A stretch of 64,000 nucleotides of DNA from an uncultured Oxalobacteraceae bacterium (GTDB lineage: Bacteria > Pseudomonadota > Gammaproteobacteria > Burkholderiales > Burkholderiaceae): NCBI GenBank assembly GCA_946480015.1, contig CAMLIL010000019.1, positions 1-64,000 on the forward strand. Direction: 5' to 3'. This document shows positions 38,604 through 47,016 of the stretch, piece after piece (positions within the stretch are counted from its first letter, which is position 1; each line of letters opens with the position of its first letter). Made by a program: the position numbers and the translations under genes. The notes beneath the pieces were generated by a model. It made no database searches. It saw only the letters and a program-made list of their open reading frames with translations, and was not told the DNA's origin.

Positions 38604-39664
38604 TACTTCTCCACCGAGAACTTGAAGCGCGACACGGTGGCGTATTCCTCGCCCGGGCGCAGGATGGTGCTCGGGAATGCCGGCTGGTTGGGCGAATCCG
38701 GGTAGTGCTGGGGTTCCAGGCAGAAGCCGCTGCGGAAAGCATAGCTGTGCCCCTTGCCGACATTGCTGCCGTCGAGGAAATTACCGCTATAAAACTGTAC
38801 GCCCGGCTCTTCCGTGTACAGCTCCAGCACCCGGCCCGAGACCGGCTCGAGCACGCGCGCGGCCAGGACGCTGGCGCGCCCGGCCGGACGGTTGAGCACG
38901 AAATTATGGTCGTAGCCATTGCCGAAGCGCAGCTGCTCGTCGTCGGCGCCGATGCGCTCGCCAATCGCGTGGGGGGTGCGGAAATCGAAAGGCGTACCTT
39001 CCACCGGACGCAGTTCGCCGGTCGGAATCAGTTTTTCGGTGACCGGAGTGAAAGCCTGGGCGTTGATCTGCACCTGGTGGCCGAGCACGTCGCCCTCGCC
39101 CGCCAGATTGAAATAGGCGTGCTGGGTCAGGTTGACCGGGGTGGCCTTGTCGGTGATGGCGTCGAAGGCCATGACGAATTCATTGTCGGCGGTCAGTTCG
39201 TACACCACCGTGACGTCGAGCTTGCCGGGAAAGCCTTCTTCGCCGTCCGGGCTGCTGTACATCAGGGTCAGGCCGACCGAACCGCCTTCGCTGAACGGCA
39301 CCGCGCGCCACAGCTTGCGGTCGAAGCCGGCCTTGCCGCCGTGCAAATGATTGTCGCCATTGTTGACCGTCAGCTGGATCGGCTTGCCGTCCAGCTCGAA
39401 CTTGCCGTCGGCGATGCGGTTGCCATAGCGGCCGATCAGCGCGCCGAAATACGGCGAGTCCGCGCCGTACGGGGCCAGTTCGCTGTAGCCGAGCGCGATG
39501 TCGGCCAGCTTGCCGTGGCGGTCAGGGGTGTGGATTTCGGTAATGACGCCGCCGAAATCGGACACCTTGACCACCACGCCATGCGGATTGGTCAGCGTAT
39601 AGAGCGTTGCGATGCGTCCATCCGGCAGGGTACCGAACGGCGCCGAGGTAATACTAGCTTGCAC
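38603..39664 (-). CDS. Aldose 1-epimerase (mutarotase)
   Basis: The 353-residue galactose mutarotase-like protein has YGNRIADGKFELDGK, NNGDNHLHGG (catalytic His), TQHAYFNLAG and the C-terminal TEEPGVQFYSGNFLDG with the catalytic Glu. It interconverts anomers so the dehydrogenase gets its preferred form. There is no signal peptide. Confidence 0.93.
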   Translation of the reverse strand: MQASITSAPFGTLPDGRIATLYTLTNPHGVVVKVSDFGGVITEIHTPDRHGKLADIALGYSELAPYGADSPYFGALIGRYGNRIADGKFELDGKPIQLTVNNGDNHLHGGKAGFDRKLWRAVPFSEGGSVGLTLMYSSPDGEEGFPGKLDVTVVYELTADNEFVMAFDAITDKATPVNLTQHAYFNLAGEGDVLGHQVQINAQAFTPVTEKLIPTGELRPVEGTPFDFRTPHAIGERIGADDEQLRFGNGYDHNFVLNRPAGRASVLAARVLEPVSGRVLELYTEEPGVQFYSGNFLDGSNVGKGHSYAFRSGFCLEPQHYPDSPNQPAFPSTILRPGEEYATVSRFKFSVEK

Positions 39665-39688
39665 TTTGTTCCTTTTGATAAGCTTCGG

Positions 39689-40633
39689 TCACGCGATCGA
39701 GGGCCGGCCGAACACTGGCATGCCCTGCTCGTCCCAGCGTAATGGTTTGACGAAGGTATGGCGGTCCGGGTTCCACAGTGGATCGCCGACGATTTCCGTA
39801 TAAGTTCGAGCATGATAAACCAGCATGACGCCTTTGCCATCCTCGGACACGGTAAAAGAGTTGTGCCCCGGACCATAGATGCCGTGTTCGGTGCAGCTTT
39901 GCAGCACCGGGTCCCTGGACTTGGTCCACGAGGCAGGGTCGAGCAGATCGGCGTTTTCATCGGCCCACAGCAGGCCCATGGCGTACTCGATGCCGGTGCC
40001 GCTGGCCGAATAGGAGATGAAGATTTTGCCGTTGCGCTTGACGACCGACGGGCCTTCGTTGACCCAGAAACGCTCGATTTCCCAGTCGTACTCGGGTTTG
40101 CTCAGCATGACCGGCTTGCCGTCGATGGTCCAGGGGTTCTTCATCGGCGCGATGTACAGGTTCGAGTTGCCGCGGATTTGCTTATCCTTCTGCGCCCACA
40201 GGTAGTACAGCTGGCCCTGGTGGGTGAAGGTGGTGGCATCCAGGCAGAAGGTGTCGATGCCGGTATCGATCTGGCCCATGAATTCCCACTCGCCTTCGAG
40301 CGGATTGGCGTTCTGGTTGCGCACGCAGTACATGCGGTGCTGGAACAGGTCGTCCTTGATCTCGCGGCTTGGGGCGGCGGCAAAGTAGACGTACCAGGCG
40401 CCTTCGTTGAAGTGCAGCTCCGGCGCCCACAGCAGTTCGCTGCAGGGGCCGGTGTCGGGCTTGGTCCACACGTCGACCGGGGTGGCGCCGGCCAGGCCGG
40501 CGATGGTGGCGGCGCGGCGGATTTCGATGCGGTCGTACTGCGGCACCGAGGCGGTGAAGTAGTAGAAGCCGTCGCTGTGGCGGTAGATATGCGGATCGGC
40601 GCGCTGCTCGATCAGGGGAGTCAGTATGGTCAT
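39689..40633 (-). CDS. Cytoplasmic GH43 exo-alpha-L-arabinofuranosidase
   Basis: The 314-residue GH43 enzyme has no signal peptide, unlike the other GH43 enzymes here. The triad is Asp13 (RADPHIYRH), Asp132 (FCLDATTF) and Glu193 (WVNEGPSVV). The sequence style matches GH43 subfamily 26 exo-arabinofuranosidases. It lies directly after the GPH symporter gene, so it probably trims imported arabino-oligosaccharides. The frame is open upstream, but ATG 40633 is the family start. Confidence 0.87.
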   Translation of the reverse strand: MTILTPLIEQRADPHIYRHSDGFYYFTASVPQYDRIEIRRAATIAGLAGATPVDVWTKPDTGPCSELLWAPELHFNEGAWYVYFAAAPSREIKDDLFQHRMYCVRNQNANPLEGEWEFMGQIDTGIDTFCLDATTFTHQGQLYYLWAQKDKQIRGNSNLYIAPMKNPWTIDGKPVMLSKPEYDWEIERFWVNEGPSVVKRNGKIFISYSASGTGIEYAMGLLWADENADLLDPASWTKSRDPVLQSCTEHGIYGPGHNSFTVSEDGKGVMLVYHARTYTEIVGDPLWNPDRHTFVKPLRWDEQGMPVFGRPSIA

Positions 40634-40641
40634 GATGTGAA

Positions 40642-41991
40642 TTACGCTGCCAATTGATGGGATTGCATGTCGGCCTTGACCGTCTCGTAGTACGCGTCGC
40701 TGATGCGGTATTTGAACATCAGCGCGCCCATCACGAAATGGAAGAAGCCCGGGATCACGGTCAGCATCAGCGCGATGCCGGCCAGCGCCTGCGGCGTCTG
40801 CGCCTGGTTCGGCTGGTACTGGAAGTAGGTCAGCAGCACGCCCACCACCACGCCGGCGATGGCCATGCCGATTTTCTGCGACAGCGAAATGCCGCCGAAG
40901 GCAAAGCCGGAGACGCGCTTGCCGGTCTTGACCTGGCCGTAGTCGATGGTCTCGGCGATGGCCGACCAGAACACCGGCGCATGCAGGTCGACCACGAACG
41001 ACAGCGCGAAGTACAGCACAAAGGCCAGCATGGTGTCGCCCGGCTTGACCAGGAAGTACATGGCCACGCTGATGACGGCCACCATGATCTGGGTGTTGCG
41101 GAACATCTTGACCTTGCAGTAGGTCTTGGTGATCCAGGTCGAGGCGATCATCGACAGGATGGCCGCCGCCACGCCGGTCGACAGGAAGGCCGACAAGGTG
41201 TCTTCGTCGGCGCCCAGGTAGTACTTGGCGTAGTAGGCCGCGACCGAACCGCGGATCACGTAGCCGATGGTGCCGACGATGCACACCGCGCACAGGATCA
41301 GCCACTGGTCGTTCTTCATCAGCAGGCGCACCTGCTCGCCGAGCGGCTGGCGCTCGACCTTGTGGCGCACGCGCTCCGTGGTCGACAGCGCGCAAAAGAT
41401 GAACATGGCGATGCCGATGCCGGCCATGAGGGCCATGGCGGCCTGGTAGCCGTGCGCCGGATTGCCGGCGCCCCACGCTCGCGAGAGCAGCGGCACGATG
41501 ATGGTCACCATGAAGGCGCCGATCTTGGCGAAGAACAGGCGGTAGCCGTTGGCCGACAGGCGTTCCTGCGGATCGGCGGTCAGGCTGCTGGGCAGCGAGA
41601 TGTAGGGAATGCCCACGCCCGAGGTCATCAGGGTGGCCACGATGTAGCTGCTGTAAGCCCACAGCAACTTGGCGTCGTACGGCCATTCCGGCGTGGTGAA
41701 GGTGAAGAACACGCTGATGCCGTATGGGACGGCGAGGAACAGCAGCCAGGGGCGATAGCGCCCCATCTTGAATTCGAAGCGGTCGGTAATCTGGCTCATG
41801 ATCAGGTCCGAGATGCCGCCGACGATTTTGACGGTACCGAACAGCAGGGCCAGATCGCTGGTCTTGATGCCGTAGATATCGGTGTAGAAGATCGTGATGA
41901 TCAGCATCATCGACGAGATGACCACGTTCAGCGCCATGTCGCCGGCGCCGAATCCGACCTTTTCCAGGGTCGTGAGTTTTTGGGTATGCAT
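40642..41991 (-). CDS. GPH-family sugar:cation symporter (MFS)
   Basis: The 449-residue membrane protein has about 12 helices and starts MHTQKLTTLEKVGFG at 41991, with AGGATC upstream. The N-terminal LEKVGFGAGDMALN and DRFEFKMGRYRPWLL loop are diagnostic of the glycoside-pentoside-hexuronide family (XylP, MelB). It is the likely inner-membrane importer of arabino-oligosaccharides for the neighbouring cytoplasmic GH43. Confidence 0.9.
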   Translation of the reverse strand: MHTQKLTTLEKVGFGAGDMALNVVISSMMLIITIFYTDIYGIKTSDLALLFGTVKIVGGISDLIMSQITDRFEFKMGRYRPWLLFLAVPYGISVFFTFTTPEWPYDAKLLWAYSSYIVATLMTSGVGIPYISLPSSLTADPQERLSANGYRLFFAKIGAFMVTIIVPLLSRAWGAGNPAHGYQAAMALMAGIGIAMFIFCALSTTERVRHKVERQPLGEQVRLLMKNDQWLILCAVCIVGTIGYVIRGSVAAYYAKYYLGADEDTLSAFLSTGVAAAILSMIASTWITKTYCKVKMFRNTQIMVAVISVAMYFLVKPGDTMLAFVLYFALSFVVDLHAPVFWSAIAETIDYGQVKTGKRVSGFAFGGISLSQKIGMAIAGVVVGVLLTYFQYQPNQAQTPQALAGIALMLTVIPGFFHFVMGALMFKYRISDAYYETVKADMQSHQLAA

Positions 41992-42016
41992 AGGGGTGAT
42001 CCTGTCTAAAAACGAC

Positions 42017-42048
42017 GGGGTGCTGCCAGCGAACCGGATCAGCACCCC
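42017..42048 (-). terminator. Hairpin between the TonB receptor and symporter genes
   Basis: GGGGTGCTG (42017-42025) pairs with CAGCACCCC (42040-42048); leftward it is followed after four bases by TTTTT. It may be a partial terminator or a processing stem that sets higher receptor than symporter expression. Confidence 0.55.
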
Positions 42049-42094
42049 ATCGGACACTCTAGCTACGGGTTGTTACCTGTGGCTACACGGCGAC

Positions 42095-44734
42095 TCAGTT
42101 CTTCCAGCGCAGTGCCAGACCGATGGCGCGGTCGTAGCGGCGGATATCGCGCGGCGCTTCAGGAACGCCGTGGTAGTCGTGGTAGGTCGAGTTGGCCAGG
42201 TTCACACCATCCAGGGTGACGGTGAGCGCGTCGGTGATCTTGTAAGAAACCGAAGCATCCAGCGTCTTGATCGGAGCGACGATCAGGTCGAAGCTTGGAG
42301 TCAGATTGCGGTAGTTGTACTCGCCCACAAACTTGTCGCGCCAGCTGTAAGCGATACGCGCCGAGATCGGACCACGCTCATACAGGCCAACCAGGTTGTA
42401 AGAGTATTTCGACATGCCCGGCAGGGTTGCCGTCATCTGGCCGTCCTCGCCAACCATGCCACCCTTGGTGTAGGTGAAGTTCGCTTGCAGACCCAGACCG
42501 CCCAGCCAGCCTGGAAGGTTGGTGTAGAACTGCTGGTAGGAACCCTCGAAACCGGTCAACTTGGCACTGTCGGCATTGTACGGACGGGCAATCAGATAGC
42601 TCGCGCCGTTGTAAGTCTCAGCCTTGGTAGATACCGCCAGGTAGTTGGTGAAGCGGTGATCGAAGTAGGTGCCGCTCAGCGATGCGCCCGGCGCGAAGTA
42701 CCACTCCAGACCCAGGTCCAGGTTCTTCGACTCCTGCGGTTTCAGATACGGATTGCCGGCCGAGCCGCCGCCAGGGACGTTCGGGGTAGCGGTGCGCAGT
42801 TGCAGTCCAGGGTTGTAGTTGCCGAAGGCGGCACGTTCGATGGCCTTGCCGTAGACCAGACGGCCGATCAGTTCCGGCGTCAGCTTGGCGCGTAGCGACA
42901 GGCTAGGCAGGATATCGGTGCTGGTGCTCGAGACGCTGATTGGCGCATAGCTCGGGTCGCCAACGGCGGGGTAAGTTGCCGAGAAGCCGTCGATGGCCTG
43001 CCTGGTCTTCACGGCGCGCACGCCAACCTGGCCATCCACTGGAACCGAACCAATATCGAAGCCCAGCTTGCCCGATACGTAGATCGACTGGGTGTTTTCG
43101 TGGTCGGTATAGACCGAGCTTGGATCTTCCGGTCGCGGCGACGTCGCGCCAGTGGCGAACTTGCGTACCTCGGCGGTGTGATCGAGCATGTAGGTGTAGC
43201 ACGGCGCATAGAACTGGTTCACGCCATAGTCGGCCGAGGTGGCCGGCGACAGGCAGGTCAGCCCAGGCAAGCCGCTGGCAGCGGTCGGGTTGGGACCGAA
43301 GCCAGGCAGCGCGGTGTAGCCGTTCAGTTCATGGCCATAGGTAGCGTAACGGCGGGCGACGCGAAAACCGCCCTCGATGCTCTTCAGGATGCTGGTATCG
43401 ACGTCCCAGCTGACGTCGGAGCGCCAGTCGGTCGAGGTGCCGCTGGCGCGGTTGAAGTTATCGAAGAAGCCGAACAGGTTCCACTTGGTCGGATCGCCCA
43501 TGTCGGTGCCTGGGTAATCGATATAGCCGCCACCGTCGCGCACCTTGGCCACGACGGCCTTGGCGCCCGGACGCACCACGTCGAGAATCGGATTTTCCTG
43601 GCGATAGGTACTGATCGTGCGTGCCAGCTCCGTGGTTGCCTTGATCGTCGGCGTCACTGTCCAGCGGCCGCCGATGGCGCCCTGGTGGCCTTCGGAGTCG
43701 TCGCGGCGCGCCTGGGTCGAGCTCAGCGTGAAATTGTCGGCGCTTGGATTGGTCAGCGTATCGAGGTACTTGGTGCCAGGGATGGTCGTGACTACGTTGC
43801 GCGGATCGTTGACCGGCAGGCCGCCCAGGAAAAAGATGCTCTGCGAATCATGGTCGATCTTCGTGCTGAAGACTTCAGCGAAGAATTCCAGGTCGTTGTT
43901 CGGACGCCATTGCAGGGCGGCGTTCAGCGCCAGGCGCTTGCGGTCACCGCTACTCATCACGCGGCCGTTGGTGTCGCCGCCGATGGCGCCGGTCGCCTGA
44001 TCGACCACCACCGGTGGCGAGACCCATGCCACTTCATCCTGGTAGCGGCCGCGCTGGTAGGACAGATTGACCAAGGCGCCGATGTGACCCAGGCTATCGG
44101 TCTTCCAGCGATTGGAGAACAGCCCGGACACGTTCGGGTCGGTAAAGCCGGACTTGTCGCGGTTCTCGGCGCGGGCAGTAACCACCGTCTGCGAACCTTT
44201 GAAGTCGAACGGACGGTAGGTGCGCACATCGATCACGCCGGCAGTGCCGCCTTCGACCATGTCCGGACCTTGCGATTTGTAGACATCGACGCGCTTAAGC
44301 ATCGACACCGGAATATCCGACAGCACCAGGTTGCGGCCAGCGGCAGTGAACATTTCACGGCCATTCAGCAGGGTGACCACACTGCCCAGACCACGAATGA
44401 CCACACTGCCGGCTTCGCCACCGCCGCGGATGATCTGCACGCCCGGGACGCGGCCCAGAATTTCGGCGACGTTCTTGTCCGGGAATTTGCCGATGTCGTC
44501 GGCCACGATCGAATCGAGCACCTGTTCGGCGTTGCGCTTGATCGTCAGGGCACTTTGTGCTGCTGCGCGCACGCCGGTCACAACGACGACGTTGGCGTCC
44601 GCGGGTGCGGGTGCGGCTTCCTGCGCCCATACCGAGGCACTGCTCAGAACGCCTGCGCCGGCCAGGGCGGCGACGGTCAGCTTCATTTTCATTGGGGACG
44701 TGGCGGTGCTGCGGCCGTTTGCGGCAGTACTCAT
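42095..44734 (-). CDS. TonB-dependent receptor for arabinosides
   Basis: The 879-residue precursor starts at 44734 with AGGAGAG upstream. A signal peptide region (KLTVAALAGAGVLSSASVWA) is followed by a TonB box-like stretch (VVVVTG). A plug domain covers about 60-180 (DIGKFPDKNVAEILGRVPGV, DVYKSQGPDMVEGGTAGVID) and a 22-strand-type barrel ends RRYDRAIGLALRWKN, with no final Phe. It is of the carbohydrate-importing class common in oligotrophic proteobacteria. The shared operator motif lies upstream. Confidence 0.9.
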   Translation of the reverse strand: MSTAANGRSTATSPMKMKLTVAALAGAGVLSSASVWAQEAAPAPADANVVVVTGVRAAAQSALTIKRNAEQVLDSIVADDIGKFPDKNVAEILGRVPGVQIIRGGGEAGSVVIRGLGSVVTLLNGREMFTAAGRNLVLSDIPVSMLKRVDVYKSQGPDMVEGGTAGVIDVRTYRPFDFKGSQTVVTARAENRDKSGFTDPNVSGLFSNRWKTDSLGHIGALVNLSYQRGRYQDEVAWVSPPVVVDQATGAIGGDTNGRVMSSGDRKRLALNAALQWRPNNDLEFFAEVFSTKIDHDSQSIFFLGGLPVNDPRNVVTTIPGTKYLDTLTNPSADNFTLSSTQARRDDSEGHQGAIGGRWTVTPTIKATTELARTISTYRQENPILDVVRPGAKAVVAKVRDGGGYIDYPGTDMGDPTKWNLFGFFDNFNRASGTSTDWRSDVSWDVDTSILKSIEGGFRVARRYATYGHELNGYTALPGFGPNPTAASGLPGLTCLSPATSADYGVNQFYAPCYTYMLDHTAEVRKFATGATSPRPEDPSSVYTDHENTQSIYVSGKLGFDIGSVPVDGQVGVRAVKTRQAIDGFSATYPAVGDPSYAPISVSSTSTDILPSLSLRAKLTPELIGRLVYGKAIERAAFGNYNPGLQLRTATPNVPGGGSAGNPYLKPQESKNLDLGLEWYFAPGASLSGTYFDHRFTNYLAVSTKAETYNGASYLIARPYNADSAKLTGFEGSYQQFYTNLPGWLGGLGLQANFTYTKGGMVGEDGQMTATLPGMSKYSYNLVGLYERGPISARIAYSWRDKFVGEYNYRNLTPSFDLIVAPIKTLDASVSYKITDALTVTLDGVNLANSTYHDYHGVPEAPRDIRRYDRAIGLALRWKN

Positions 44735-44797
44735 AGATTCTCTCCTGTGGTTTTGTAGTTTTATAAAACTCTTGGTGTAACTTGATGCTGTGAACCA

Positions 44798-44853
44798 ATG
44801 TTAGGGGATGGTCGCGAAACCAATCCAATCAATTTTTTCGGGTTTTCGATATC
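44798..44853 (-). promoter_or_regulatory. Shared operator/promoter motif, copy 3 (TonB receptor)
   Basis: CCAATCA at 44825-44831, a T run, and ATATC at 44849-44853 show the same 24-base offset as the other copies. TAACAT (rc of 44798-44803) is the -10, 21 bases after TGATTGG, and 64 bases before the ATG. Confidence 0.7.
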
Positions 44854-46100
44854 AAATAATGTATGTCATCGACCATGCGGCCGAACCTTGCTCCTTCGGA
44901 AAAGCGGGTTTGCACCGAGCGGCAACCGGCTGCAATGGCTGGGTCGTCCAGCATGCCGGCGAGAGTGGCGCTTAGTGTGCGCACAGAGGCGCGCGAGGCG
45001 GCGAGCATGCGTCCGGCATGGAGCCGGACAACACGTGCGCCGTTATCAAACTGGTCATAGGCCATCGGCACGACGAGCTGCGGAATTCCAGCGCGCAGGG
45101 CTTCGGCTGTTGTACCAATACCACCATGGTGTATCAACGCCGCAACACGGGGCAGCAATTGGCGCAGTGGCACGTACTCTTGCCACAACATTTCCTTGGA
45201 TAAGGCGGCCAACACCGGCTCGCCTTGCGGGCTGAGCAGCACGGCGCGCCGCCCCAGTGCCCGCGCGGCCGCGATGGCGTTGGTGAAAAACTGCTCGGCC
45301 TGGCGGTTGGCGCTGCCGTGGGTAAAGACCAGCGGCGCCGGGCCGGTCGCCAGGAAGGCTTGCAACTGGTCGCCGAGCGGCGCGCCTGGCGCGGCGTCGT
45401 ACAGGGCGAAGCCGCCTTGCGACAAGGGCCGGGGCCAGTCCGGCTGGGCCGGGCCGAACCAGTCGGGAAACAGCGTCACCGTCAGGTCGGGCAGGGTTTC
45501 CCAGTGCGCCAGGAGGCTATCGATGGGCGCCAGGCCGCGCTGCCCGCGCGCCAGGTTGACATCGCCGAGCGCGGCCGGGTGCATGACGCGCGCTTCGATC
45601 TGGCGCCACAGCCAGCGCCGCAACGCGCGCGGAGCCCAGGCAGGCATGCGCAGCAGCCCCATGTGCAAGGGGCCGTTCACGGTACGCAGATTCGACGGTG
45701 CAAGGTAGGCCGCCACCACCTTTAAGGCCGGGCGGGCGGCACGGCACAGGTCGGCGTGGGCCAGCGCCAGCGGGTGGGCGATCAGCGCGGCCGGCTCATG
45801 CGCCGGCAGGCTGTCGACAAAACGCAACAGCTCGCGCATGGCCGCCCGGGTGGCGCGCCATACCACGCCAAAGCCTTTGCGCGGGTCCCACAGGTCGGGG
45901 TGGTTGAGGATGGACTGGTCGGCCGGCAGCGGGTGGAAATCCAGCCCCGCCTGCGCGGCCTGGGGCGCGAACACGTCCGGCGCCAAAAAACTGACCCGGT
46001 AGCCGCGCTGCCTGAGCGCGATGCCCAGGCGTAGAAAAGGAAACAGGTCGCCCGCCGAGCCGAAGGTAACTACGACAACATGGGCGGCAGAATTGTTAAT
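44829..46100 (-). CDS. UGT-like glycosyltransferase, probable ATT start codon
   Basis: The 423-residue GT1/GT28-type glycosyltransferase reads HVVVVTFGSAGDLFPFLRLG at its N-terminus, the conserved donor-fold signature. HHGGIGTTAEALRAGIPQLVVPMAYDQFDNG is its C-terminal nucleotide-sugar motif. No ATG, GTG or TTG precedes that N-terminal signature: the first TTG (45986) would delete it. ATT at 46100-46098 lies seven bases after GGAGA (46112-46108) and an in-frame TAG is two codons upstream. It is RhlB/sterol-glucosyltransferase-like; the acceptor is unknown. Confidence 0.78.
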   Translation of the reverse strand: MNNSAAHVVVVTFGSAGDLFPFLRLGIALRQRGYRVSFLAPDVFAPQAAQAGLDFHPLPADQSILNHPDLWDPRKGFGVVWRATRAAMRELLRFVDSLPAHEPAALIAHPLALAHADLCRAARPALKVVAAYLAPSNLRTVNGPLHMGLLRMPAWAPRALRRWLWRQIEARVMHPAALGDVNLARGQRGLAPIDSLLAHWETLPDLTVTLFPDWFGPAQPDWPRPLSQGGFALYDAAPGAPLGDQLQAFLATGPAPLVFTHGSANRQAEQFFTNAIAAARALGRRAVLLSPQGEPVLAALSKEMLWQEYVPLRQLLPRVAALIHHGGIGTTAEALRAGIPQLVVPMAYDQFDNGARVVRLHAGRMLAASRASVRTLSATLAGMLDDPAIAAGCRSVQTRFSEGARFGRMVDDIHYLISKTRKN

Positions 46101-46234
46101 TCCCTAATCTCCGAAAGCAAGTGCCAGAGGCAACTTTTGTAAAATTCGAAGATCATCCTATCTTGATGTATTGCAACACACAAGACTTGACGAGAGGATT
46201 GCGTCAATATTTAGGCAATGCCGCAACAGTAGTT

Positions 46235-46534
46235 TTACGGGCGGATCGGGTTGAACGCCTTGTCACCCACCACAGTGTTCCACTGGCGAATCGTGTAGCC
46301 GGTCACCAGGCCGTGGGTGACGTAAGGATCGGCCTTGGCGAAGGCTTCCACCACCTCTTTCGAATCGCAGCTGAACACCAGCGCGGCCATGTCGACCGGG
46401 TCGTTCATGGCGCCGGCGATGACGATCTCGCCGCGCTCGCTGGCCTGCCAGGCCAGGTGCAGGTGCTCGTCGCGGAACTGGCCGCGCCGCTCCAGGTAAT
46501 CGGGGGCCAGGTCGTAGATCAGCAGAAAGTGCAT
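46235..46534 (-). CDS. YciI-family protein
   Basis: The 99-residue YCII-domain protein (MHFLLIYDLAPDYLERR...) has the conserved acidic and His residues (REDEHL-like RDEHLHLAW). AAGGAG precedes the ATG at 46534. Family members are small cytosolic proteins, possibly enzymes; no substrate can be assigned. It lies just downstream of the DUF1854 gene. Confidence 0.85.
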   Translation of the reverse strand: MHFLLIYDLAPDYLERRGQFRDEHLHLAWQASERGEIVIAGAMNDPVDMAALVFSCDSKEVVEAFAKADPYVTHGLVTGYTIRQWNTVVGDKAFNPIRP

Positions 46535-46548
46535 GCAAACTCCTTCGG

Positions 46549-47016
46549 TTAGAGAAAGCGGTCGAGAATCCTGCGGCTGTGCTTGTCGATGCCGAACATG
46601 TCGCGGATCAGGAAGTGGATGCCGTGGTTGTCGGAAATGAGCAGCGAGGCCGCTCCGATGCGGCGGATGTCTTCCTCGCCCTTGAGGGTGAATTGCGTGT
46701 CGCCGCGGTCGGTGCGCACATGCCAGGTGCACGGCGTGGCGTAGCTGCTCACGCTGCTGATGTGGCTAATCTCGGGCATGAATTCGCGCCCGTCCAGCTC
46801 ATCCTGGATCAGGTTGCGCATGTCCATGGGCAGGTGGTCGAGGTCCTCGACCCAGGCCACTTCCTTGCCGTCGCCCAGCACCAGCGAGATGGCATGCTGC
46901 GGGCTCTGGATGGGAAAGGCGCGCACTGGCACCACGCCTTCATGCTGCTGGCCGTCGGCGCCGGTCAGGATCAGCTTGCCGAAGGCATTGCGTTTGAGTT
47001 GGAACTGCGGGGTCAT
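46549..47016 (-). CDS. Cyanophycin-associated DUF1854 protein
   Basis: The 155-residue DUF1854 protein (FPIQSPQHAISLVLGDGKEVAWV, SDNHGIHFLIRDMFGIDKHSRRILDRFL) starts one base before the ABC gene ends. DUF1854 proteins occur next to cyanophycin synthetases with this ABC protein. The biochemical function is unknown; adaptation of polymer metabolism to the transporter is a guess. Confidence 0.85.
   Translation of the reverse strand: MTPQFQLKRNAFGKLILTGADGQQHEGVVPVRAFPIQSPQHAISLVLGDGKEVAWVEDLDHLPMDMRNLIQDELDGREFMPEISHISSVSSYATPCTWHVRTDRGDTQFTLKGEEDIRRIGAASLLISDNHGIHFLIRDMFGIDKHSRRILDRFL

Noticed and set aside
44829..45986. TTG start for the glycosyltransferase
   Set aside because: It would remove the conserved VVVVTFGSAGD donor-fold strand that is in frame just upstream.
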